Positions 44,701 through 56,700 of a DNA stretch of 64,000 nucleotides are shown piece by piece; position 1 is the stretch's first letter, and every line of letters begins with the position of its first letter. The DNA is taken from positions 7,685,501-7,749,500 of the forward strand of contig NC_074713.1 in the NCBI RefSeq assembly GCF_947242115.1, given 5' to 3'. The notes beneath the pieces are model-generated. The model saw only the letters and a program-made list of their open reading frames with translations, searched no databases and was not told the origin of the DNA. The translations under genes were made by a program, and so were the position numbers. Source of the DNA: Biomphalaria glabrata. Taxonomy: Eukaryota > Mollusca > Gastropoda > Planorbidae.

Positions 44701-47700
44701 TGTTATCTATTAATATTTATTTGTGCCACCACTTTTGTCAAATTGACCTACAGACACTGTAAGAACTGTAAGATATCAATTGGAAGTGTTTGTTGTCAAA
44801 GTTGATTCTAAATTAAAAAAAAAAGGGCTTACTCAGTATACAAATGTAATTTTAAATAAAATGTGTCCATAAATCAAATTGTCTTTGTAAAATTAAATCT
44901 CCTGATACTCTTCAGTTTATTATGCTTTTGCAATTTTCTGTTCAGCATCTATTCTTCTTCTTCTAGCCAGCATTTCACTGCTAAGTTGTAGTCTCTTCCG
45001 CAGTCTGAGCCATGGAAAAGTAGCAATGTTTCTTGTTCTCAGCTGCTCTGCACTTGCTTGGTTTTACTTACTAGTTTAGGATCTATAGAAAGATCAAATT
45101 TTACTTTTTCTAAACTAAGTTCAAGATGCATAACAGTTTTTTGTTTGTAATGAAATATATTAGGCTTAAGTTTCTAGGTGCAAAGTTTAAAATCTCTCAG
45201 AATCTAAAAGTTTAGTCTGAGCTCAAATATCCATAATTGTGAAACAGTTTTGGCATTGGCATTAACACTAAATGCTTTATAAGTTTTTAGACCTTTCATT
45301 ATCACTTTTAGATGTAGTATGAATCTTCATAAAGGAATATTACAAACAGATATCTATCCATGATTTTAAACTTTCTGCTTTTTACTATATTTCTAGAAGG
45401 TCTTGAAGAGACAATATTACAGCTACTTTTGGATATGAAAGTGGCTAGCATTGCTCACCAAGTAAGTTTTTGGATAACAGTATTTCAATTATGTTATTAA
45501 AAGCTAGTTGTTTTTACAAAGCTTAAATCAACTCACTCTGTCTGTCTGGTAAAAAGTTTGTACATGTTATTTCTCCCACACCCAATCTCGGATCAAACAG
45601 AAATTTTGCACAATTATTTAGAAGAAAATTAACGAATTCGTTAATTAACTATTGGTAATTAATTATTTTGTTTGGTATCTCAAACAAAGGAAAGAATTTG
45701 TTCTTGACTGAAGTGGTGGTATATGCTGAATTGGTCCCCTTTATAGGTGGTCTTCTGAGTCTTAGTGAACACAACATGAAAAATAGGATGAGACTATAGA
45801 AACAATAGATATCTGTACAACTTTGCATGAGAAGCCTTGAGACATGAGTTCAAATTTAGGTTGTTCCCCCCCTTTTTTTTTTTAAATTTTTATAAATGCT
45901 TTTTTATTGTTAGTCTAGATTAATTGCAAATTTAATAACATGGCTATTCCAAACTAATTAGGCACATTCCTCGCCCCATATGCTAGGACAAATTTGTACA
46001 AATACTCCTTCTTCCCTAGTGCTATTTAGAGCATGGAATGGGTTACCTGAGCTAGCCAGGAAAACCAGTGACTTGGCAGAGTTTAAGTCATTGGTTAATA
46101 TGCATGACTAAATGCATGACGCTTAGGACGTAATCATCTTCTTTTTTGAAGTAACGTCTGTATTATATAAGATAAGAAGAATTGATACAACTATGCTTAA
46201 TATAAGCTTTTTTTTTTCTAAAGTATTTTTTTTTAAATGTTCTTGTTTTTATTGGACTTAGTCCACTTTCATATCCCAGGGTGCACTGCAAACCAAAAGT
46301 TAAATTCATATTTTTGTGTAGTTCACAAATGTTAGTAGTCTACCTGAGTCCTATAAGGCTAAGAGCTATTGCTTTGCAGCTTAAAGATATAAAAACTCAG
46401 TGTTGCTCATATATATATACATAACTCCTGAAGAGCTTCTAAAATCTTCCTCCCTCAATCCCATACAAGTATGGATGTAAATCTACACTCAGAATATAGT
46501 CTTTCATTATGAACAATATTCAACACATATAATGTTAATTTTTTAAAATGCTTTTCAGATGTTATTGTTAGGTCCTACCCTAGATAATATTGGTTACATT
46601 AATGATTTTTCCTCCTCTAGGCCTTGGAGCGAGTACTTAGCACCAAATATCTTCCCATTCAGCTTATGCAAAAAGTTGTGAGAGCCTGCATTAAAAAACT
46701 GGAGTCAAGAGGTAGTTTTTTTTTAAGCTTTCATTAATTATCAGTCAGTCATTTGTTATTCTTTTGTAATGTCATTAGAAGCAGCCCTTAACCAATAACT
46801 GATTAGAAGTAGTCATTTGTTGTAGCATCCATTAGTTTAAATAACTCATTTTGTCATTCAGTTTGTTTTTTTTATACAGTATATATGGCTAATGACTTGT
46901 TTTTTTTTTATATTTCATTTTAAGTTTAATCTAGGTTTTTAAATTATGTTTTTTTCCTAGCTAAAGAAAGTCTTGATTTAGACAGTCGTATAATGTTGAT
47001 GTTTTGTAAAGCGCAGAAGTCACTAATGACTCTCTACTCTTCTGTGTCTCTTCTCAACAATTCTGAGCCAGAGCCACAGAAACTGTCACAATTAGAGGTG
47101 AGATACATTTTTGTTTTCATTTATTTTTCATTTAAACATCCATAAGAGAACCATCACAACAGTGAAACCCTAAGAAGTTGTCTTTTAACTGTCAACTTTA
47201 AGTTAGGATTTAGCTAAATTTTTATCAATGCTCTAGAAATTTAATTTATCCTTTGTAATATATGTTTTATTTGTACAGTGGTATCAGCTGATTTTGAATT
47301 TTGTTTTTCTTAATGTTCACTCAACAGTGAGCAGTCAGTTGTTTAGTCTAATCACCCTTACTCGTTGGTAAAGCTAGTTTTTAGTCTAATAGCTCTCTTT
47401 CACTCGTTGGCAAAGTCAGTTGTTATGTCTAATCACTCTTACTCATTGGTAAAGTCAGTTGTTTAGTCTAATAGCTCTCACTCGTTAGTAGGGTCAGTTG
47501 TTTAGTCTGATTACTCTCTCTCATTGATAAAGTCATTTGTTTTTTTGATAAAGTCAGTTGTTTAGTCTGATTACTCTCTCTCATTGATAAAGTCAGTTGT
47601 TTAGTCTGATTACTCTCTCTCTCATTGATAAAGTCAGTTGTTTAGTCTGATTACTCTCTCTCATTGATAAAGTCAGTTGTTTAGTCTGATTACTCTCTCT

Positions 47701-50700
47701 CATTGATAAAGTCAGCTGTTAGAATTATGCTCTTGGGCTGTATGTTTACAAAAATTTTCTTTATGTCTTAGACACATATTGAGATTGGCATTGCTAGATT
47801 TCTTAACAAATAAATTGATTGAAATAAATTCTTCACAAATCAACCCTGAGTTTTATCATTTAGTCAGCTTATCACACTATTCCCTATTTTTTTTCTTTGT
47901 GTTTCTAACCAAAAAAAAAATGTTTTTCCCCCAGATTTTAACAGATATTTTACACTTATCTCCAACTGATGCTTCTGTTGTAGTGAATGTACTATCACGC
48001 TATGATTTGATGACCTCCCCTTCCAGTCCTACTAAACAAAGCTCAAGAGTTCAGTTCAGTGAAGATGTGGCCAAACTTCCTGTGACCTCTTTCCTTCATG
48101 CCTTCTCCTACAGAACATTGCACACAAAAGAGGATGACAGCAAGGCGACAAGTGCATTCTCTGACAAGCAGATCAGTGTCACGGTCAGTAAGGAGGCTAG
48201 TGAGGAGCGTCAGCATGCACTGGGTAAATGATTCTATGTTTTTATCTGATTATTAAGAACCGAACATTCAAGATGCTAATCTCGTGTCCAGTCTGCCATA
48301 CATTTCCTTTATTTATTCATTCAAAATCTGTTAAGGAAATAATAGTGGTTACTGGCATGGCAAACTTGTATCAATCTGTCTTAGGTCATGAAGCACATTT
48401 AAAACACATATTTTCTATGTAAAACAATTGTTTTATAAATATTTACATTTTGTAATACATTACTCTAGGCGAATTTTTATTCGGAGGCTGTTTACATGGA
48501 AAATGTCAGGCTCAGGAAATTATGGCAGCTTTACAACAGAGTAATCTACCCCCAAATCAGCTGTTGGTAAGTTTACAAGACAAATATTTATCCATTTTTT
48601 TCTCATCTTTATTTTAAGACATTTATTAATGACATTAAATTTAGAACACATTTATAGATTTGGAATTTTTTTTTTATTAAGAACTTACTTATGATGCACT
48701 GGCTTTCTGTTGGAAGAAGATCTCTGAACATGCTTGTTGGTCTCTATGAACTTGTGAAAAGTATCACTGCTCTTGCAGGTAAATCTTCTTCAGATTAAAA
48801 TGTATCTAGTGAATACAACTTTCAGACCATCTAGCTTAGATACCTAAAAAAAAAGAAGTAAAAGCATTTAGTTGCTCTGCTATGACACTGTTATTAACTC
48901 TTTCTCTCCGTAATTATTTTTCCGCGTTTCAACAGAATTCTTCATTTTGCTCATTACTATTTCACTACCCTGTTAAATTTTGAATACCTTTTTCGTTTGT
49001 TATCAGAAAATGCTTTATTTTGTATAGAATTAAAGGAGAATGCATGCGCTTTTTATATAACACACAAAAAAGTTTATAAAATTAAACATTAATTTAATTT
49101 AATGAGGTCAAATCAACTATGGTGTCGTCAATTAGGAGAGAAAGAGTTGACCTTGATGATGAAAACAGCTTACATCTTCTGCCTTATTGACTGTTCTGTC
49201 TCCAAAGAAAACTTTTTTATGATACATTAACTGAAATCTTTTTTCTTATTCATAATATCATTTGTTAATTTCCTATATGTCCAAATATAGTGGGCCAACC
49301 TTTAAAGTTTACCTTACATGAAACACACAAGTTATTATGTCTAAGGCCTGCATCATTGCATTTTCATGTTCTATTATTATTGTTTACAAAAACTAGATGT
49401 GAGTGAAGTGGTTGTGGACTCAAACACCTCCTCCACCTGGTGGCAACATGTAAGGAATATGTGCAGCCAATCAGAGCATTGCTATGCTGCCTATCTGGCT
49501 GTGCTCACTTGCAAAGCTGTCGCTGCAGAGGCTCTTGGGATTCGCTCTAAGGCCAAGGTATTTGTTGTCATATCAGTTGATATTATGAGAAGACAAAATG
49601 GCTTGAGCAATAGAGAATTGGGTTTCCTAATTAAATTCTTTGAAGTCTGACTTAAGATGTGATGACAAGGAATGATATGTGTTTCTGACTCTGTTTTAAG
49701 CACATTTCATTAATTAACAAATCTTTTTTTGTAATCACTTTTATTATAAATTTTACAAAGTACATTTCATTAATTAACACCTATTTTATTGTAATCACTT
49801 TTATTATAAATTATACAACGCACATTTTATTATTTAATATTTTTTTTTATAAGCACTTATAATATAAATTTTACAAATCACAAGATTTTAACAACACATT
49901 TATGCACCATGACTCCTTCCTCAGTTCATGTTTCTCAAATACTATTCACCCTTTGATAGGTCCACCCTCCTTCTCTTAATTATCCACACAGTCACTGTGA
50001 CTTTCTATATGCATTAACTTCTATGGGTTCTACTTCCTGCAAATAATGTAATTTCAAGTCCACCTTGCAAGTCCTCTGACCCATTTATAATATCAAATCA
50101 CAACAGTCCCCATCCTGGTATTCAGCTGGGAATAGTGATGTTGGTTTCTTATTGAGCTAACTGCACAGTGTGACATAACTCACACTAATTATCTTCTTTT
50201 TTGAAGTAATGTCTGTAATATATAAGATAAGACTAGATTGACACATGAAATGCGTATGACGTAATTATATTCTTTTTCGAAGTAACGCCTGTAATATATA
50301 AGATAAGAAAACTCAATGTACTTGTTAAACAATTTTTTATATTTAATAACTTTACTGAGTGTGCTTGAGCTGATCCAGTCATTTGCCTCGCTACTAACAG
50401 GATCCAGATGCTGACTCTGCCAGCACCACCTCAGATGACAATGAACAGCAAGACATGTGTTGTGCTTCAGGGGATGCTAGCCTGGACAGCCAGGACTGGG
50501 AATCCTTGACTGTTGACATGGAGCTATGGGAGGTTCTTTACCGTCAGTTTGAAGACATCATGGCCATCAGCACCCTGATTCACTTATCAGTCAACATGGA
50601 ACAGCCTATCACTGTCTCTGTCTCCAAACTTCTCAACAGTGGCAAAGGTAATCTAGAGATACATGGATGGTTGTGGAACTTGTTAGGCAAAGTAGTTAGA

Positions 50701-53700
50701 GTGCTGTTCTTCAAACAGAATAGTCCTATCAGCTTCACTGTATGGGTTATAGTAAAATTGGTTTTATATTGTGCATAATGCACAAATTGTAGATAATTGC
50801 AGCCCAATGAACATTCTGGACTTGAGAACTTTTTAACAACAACCCACCTTATATGTATTGTATTGATTTATACCCTCTATGTAATGTACAGTTGACTATT
50901 GATAATCCAATGGTTATGTGATTGGAGGGGTGTCAGTTTACCAAAAAGTTGGATTATCAATGGTTAGCTTTACCTCAAAGAATTTAACCCCATATGTCAA
51001 GAAAGTTCTATTTGTAGTCAAATATTCTCTTAGACTTTCAAAGTTATAAAATAAACAATAGACAAAAACATCTATTGATCTTAGAAATACTAAACATTTG
51101 ATTTCAGCTTTCACATGCTTTACTGAAAATAGAAATATTACAGTGTACATTAATTACATGAATTTACATTTGTGCCATGTCAGACTACTTAGTGTATCAG
51201 ATTATTATTAATTAATCAAGAGTCAACTGTGTTGATTAATGCCTTATATTTAATGTATTGATTTATGCTAGGGCCATTCATCCTATTTCAGATGAGGGAA
51301 ATAGAAAATAGTTACAATTAGTCTTTGTTGGTGGGTATAGGTTGGCATTAACACTGTGTTTAAACATTTAAGCAATAGTTAAACAAATTGAACATACATA
51401 GGCTTTAATGTATTTTGATTTTTAAAATGCTTTTAAATTGCTTAGCCATGTTGGATTATGTAGTAATGTTAAATAAGTCATGATTTGTCTACATATAGTA
51501 GGGTTGCCAAAAAATCATATCTGTATATCAATCAAACACAAAACTAAAAACATAGTTTGATACTTACTTCCCCTAGGTTCCATTCCAGAAGTAATTGCCA
51601 GGTACATAGTTCAACAACAACTGAACCCAGCTTCACTTTTCTTTACCTTCACAATACAAGAGTCAACTGAGAATGAGAACAGTCTGGAAGGAGTTTATTC
51701 TGGACAGAATGAAACACAGAAAGTTAAAGACAAGAGAAAGAGTAAGGTGGAGTGTAAGAAAGAAATAGAGAAACTTCTGCTTGAAAATATCACAGAGATG
51801 AGTTACTCTGATCGTGTTAAATGTAAGTCATCGTATCAGTTTAATTTAATTTAAGTCCGTTTCATTCCATGAAAAGCTGTTTAACATGCCTTTTGACAAT
51901 AAATATAGCTATATCAATTTATAATGAGATTGTCATGTCACTTGTATAATGGTAAAATGTAAATAAAAACTGATTTCCTTTTAGATCAACTTGAAGAATT
52001 GAGGCAAAGATTTCCTCACAGCCTTCAGAATGATATTCTTTTAGCCAACTGTTGCTGGGAGTATGCAGTAGTCTGGAACAAAGACCCTGAGGTTTCTAAT
52101 TGGTTTATTATTATTAGAATTTGTTATGTAACAAAGAGTCCAGTGAATGAACTATTAATGAAGTCTTTTTATAAGGCTTAGGAATGTTGAAAAAGAGTGT
52201 TTCTTTTCTTTTTAGTCTTTTTAAAAAATCATTTCAGATAACTCAGAATTTAGATCTTTCATTGGAATTCTTAAGACTTGTTCAAAATGCTGTTTTAAGA
52301 CAAGGTGAGTCATGTTTAACTATAAAGATATGTCTAGACAATTCCTTAAATGTATTCCATTAACATACTGAAAATTTGTATAATAACTATTGGACCACTT
52401 TCTTTATGTGTTCATATAATAAGTATTTCCCTACGCCATAGATATGTCCATATTTTTGAGGCACACACACTTTAAGTATTTGACATTTATAGGTGTGTCT
52501 AGCTTGTTGTGGCACATGTTTATACAGAAAAGAGCAGCAGCGGCAGCACATCTCATGGAGAAGGTATGTGTCAAAGTCAAACAATTGTAGAATAGAAGTA
52601 AACCAAAATTATTTTTTAATGAGTCTTCTGTAAATTTCCTTTTAAGATTATATCAAGTGAGATTTCTATGTTCTTATTACCCATCTTTAGTCTGTTCAAA
52701 TATTTTTATTTTTGTCCTCATCTTTAAATGTTTTGCTATAATATTTTTTTTTATTTAATCTAAATCTAAGGTTAATAATTTGAATGATTATAATTCACTC
52801 TATTAGTAAAGCAAATGTTATTCTGCAAAACAGATTCTCCTTGACCTTTGACATTTTATTTGTTGATATTTCTTTCTTTAAAGTTGATACCCAGAAGATT
52901 ATGTTTTATAATATCCATTTACTCAAGCAAATCAAAAGCTAATTTTATGTAACATTTTTTGAACAGGTTGGCAAGCCTCCAAAGGACAGATTATGCAGAA
53001 AGGTAATTTTCGGTGTATATTGATTTTGTTCATCAGTAGATTATCCTTTATTTCTTTCAATATAAAAAATAACTTGGTCACTAAAATTTAGCACAGTGGT
53101 ATGTTCAAGTTATAAAGAGACTTTACTACATGATAAGCATGTAACTGTTGGTAAATGAATCAATAGGACTTAGTGCTAGTAGTGTTCTAAGAGATTTGGT
53201 AGAATGAGTTGTAATTAAATGTAATTTTTTTTTGTTACACCATCCCAGGAAGTTGGAGTTACAGATTCTACCCTTGTGACCTTCATCTCTCTTTGTGCAG
53301 ACTTTATGGAGATACTCATGGATGTAAGTTTACATTGGCACTGCCCTAGTTTTATGGTAAAATTTACAGTTGAAAGTATAGAGCAGTGATGCCCAAAATA
53401 CGGCCTGCGGGCCGGACGGCCCACCAAAACGTCGGTGTATAAAATTAAGTGGTTGAAAAATGTATTTTTACCTACGTTAATGCTCTAATTTTTTATCTAA
53501 TGGGTTTGTACCATGACCTTTAACATTTGTGCGTTTATGAGATGGGACTCTGAATGTAGAATCTACAAGGAAAAGTGGGAGGTCCTACCGTCCTTTACTT
53601 GTTTTCGAAACATTATACAAAGCCAACAAGTAATTGTTCCTTTAAAGTGTGGCTGAAAAGCATTTAAACTGCATTCATGATTTGAGCAGCGACTAAACTA

Positions 53701-56700
53701 GTGTTAAACTACGGGAACTAGCTACGCATGTTTCTACTTTCTAATAGTTTCAGGTGAATTACATTTCATTTCTGTATCTTGCTGTATCTTTTTGTTGATG
53801 TGGCCCGCGACACGAATGTTGGAAGTTAAAATGGCCCGCAGGATGAGTAATGTTGGGCATCACTGGTATAGAGCATTGTAGAGTGCTCTTAAATAGAAGA
53901 TTAAACACAAAATCATTATTTTTGTGCTGTGTCATAATTTAAATCTAATAAATAGCAGCAGCCATTCATCAGTAATCTTGAACTGATCTATTGTGTCCCA
54001 TATATTACTGTTCGGTGCAGCATTCTTGTAATGTAGAAGCTATGCCATGTTGTATCCAGTGATGAGAGAAATAGATAAATATTTGTATAGAGCTTCCTGT
54101 GCATTGGGCTCTTACATATGAGATGTTGTGAAATTAATCTTTGCATCTTTCAAGTCTAACAAGCAGTTGTTCTTCTTTGATCAGAGAGAAAAACAAAACA
54201 AAATCATGTTTACTTATGTCATGGGGTACTTTGTGACTAAATTTGTTTTTTTTGTCTAGATGAAAATGTTAACAAAGTATGCATACAACTATTTATAAAT
54301 GTGCTCATTTTTTTCCTCCTGATTAATGTTCCTGATTTATGCATGTGTAATAGAAGTACCTAAGCTATGTTTAGTGGTACTTTGTTGAATGTTGACATAA
54401 AACAAAAATATTAGTCTTTAAATATTTAACAAAGTCTGTTATGTGGTATTAATATTATTAAATTAGTATGACTAAATGTATGGTTAGAGAAATAAGTATT
54501 TGGTCAATGTGACTTTTAAGCGATTGCAATTTATAACAATAGGATTCTTGTATATTTAAGTATACACTAAACTGTTGTGGAATGATTTTGTTAGTCATTT
54601 GATATTTTAGTTACTTTTCATAGGTTAGTGCATAGACTTGTAGCTCAACACATTTCTAATGTTTGAAAATACTGAAGTTAAATTCTAAAAAACATAGAAG
54701 TTTATTGTTACATTTCAGGCCAACTGTGAAGCAAATGAGGTCCCTGTGTGTAACACGGAACATGCTTGGCAGAAAATGCAGGGACCAACCTCATTGGTGG
54801 AACTGGCCATTGATCAAAAGGCCACAAACTATGGTCTCCTCAGAGTTCACTATCATCTACTGAAGATCATGTCTGCTGTTCTGGCTTTGAAGATGAAGTC
54901 TGTTAAAGTTCTGTCACTTTTTGATAGCAAGGTTAATATAATTTTTTGTTCAGGTATATGTTATATTCAGTGCAAGATCTCATTGCATCATTAAATTTTC
55001 TGTTTTGATATATATAGCTGCATAAAACTTTTAAAAAAATTGTATTTGTTTTTTTTTAAATTTTATTCTTGACTCTCCATGTATCTCAAAGAGGAAGCTC
55101 TTCTTAAGAAATTATTATATTAGCCTTCTATTTAAAATTTTTATTTTAACTTTATTTAATTCTGAACTATTTCTAGATTTCAGAAACAAATGTTAGGAAT
55201 CGAATTTGAATATTTTGTGAAATTGCTAATTATTACTTTATTTTTTAATCAGCATTGTCGCACCTAGCTATAAAATTGCTATTTTTTTTAGGGCCGTGCT
55301 GCATTGTTTAAAGACCTTCATGCTCACCCCCTGTTACCTAGTCAGAAGGTTGATCAAGACTTGCTAGTAGCTCGTAAAAATGTAAGCTTTAAGTATTTAT
55401 ATTTTTATTTAAATGTATTTTTTTTTAGTTTACTGATTCAGAATTTTAATCTAATTCAACTTTTGGTATCCGCAGTTCTTGTGTCGAGTCATATCCAGTG
55501 CAGTTGCTACCATTGATCCACCAGCATCCAGTCCAAGTATTGGTGGATCAAGTCCTGCTTTTAAAAAACATCGTTCTCTCTACTCTTCTGCATTTAAGTG
55601 GCCTCAGGTCAGTTTGTTATTAATAATCATTAGTGTTAACAAAAGCATTGTCCGTCTGAATTTATGAAAACATTATTACTTTACCAATAGTTTTTAGTCC
55701 ACCAAAAATAGACTTCCTGTGAGCCCTCACTAATGAATGCCACTGACACATATATAATTTCTATAATTCTCTAAATAATAAAGCCTTTTTGTTAAGAAAT
55801 GTAAGACTGAGTTCAAGTCCAGGTGTAGACTAGGAATTCTTCATTCAAGACTAGATTCAAGCTGAGTTGTTACCCATCCGTGTAGAGATTGGACCCAGAG
55901 CCCACTGAGCAGGCTTTGGGGGCAAGGAAGGCCTCTTAGACAAGCAATAACAATAATAATAAATGTCTTATAACAAAATATGTTTTAAATATTTATATGT
56001 AGCAAAAACAAAAGGGTAAGGTTACTAAAACATACAACGATCTATGTAAAATTTCTGTTTCCAAATAGTTACTATTGGAATGATGTCAAGTAATCATATC
56101 CTGATCTGGTGAATCAGGATATTTTTAATGGGTTTTCTGATATTTTAGTCTCTCATAGATATTATTAACATTTGTCATACAGTACACTGGTATAGTCACA
56201 GATATTAGTCAGCATTACATCAGATGTACAAGGAGAGACTTTTCCTTTTTTTTTGCTTGTGTTTCTACAAGGTGAAATTGAAATTCATGCTCTAGAAGAA
56301 AATGTCCACTTGAAGCCTATATAAGAAGAAAGATTGTGTAAAAAGCCTATTCAAGTAATTTGTCTACAAATAATGTTGATGCTTCAATGAAGATGGTGAA
56401 GGTGCTGGCTTAAAGAAATTCATTATTTTCCTATCTTGTATCATCCCCTCATGAGTTAGCTTTTCAGTGCTGAAATCTACAAGACATTGCATAAGTTTGA
56501 TAACGGTCTTAAAAGATAACTGTAATAATGTAATAGAAATTGAAATTTTAGTGATAATATATGCTGGAAATATATACAGATCTACTACTTCAGTGGTAAA
56601 CAATTGTTAATAGAGAAATACAATAATCATAACAATAGGAAATCCTGCAGGCTCAAAGTGGACTCAGATGATGATTTTGAAGTATTAGAATGTCATTACT

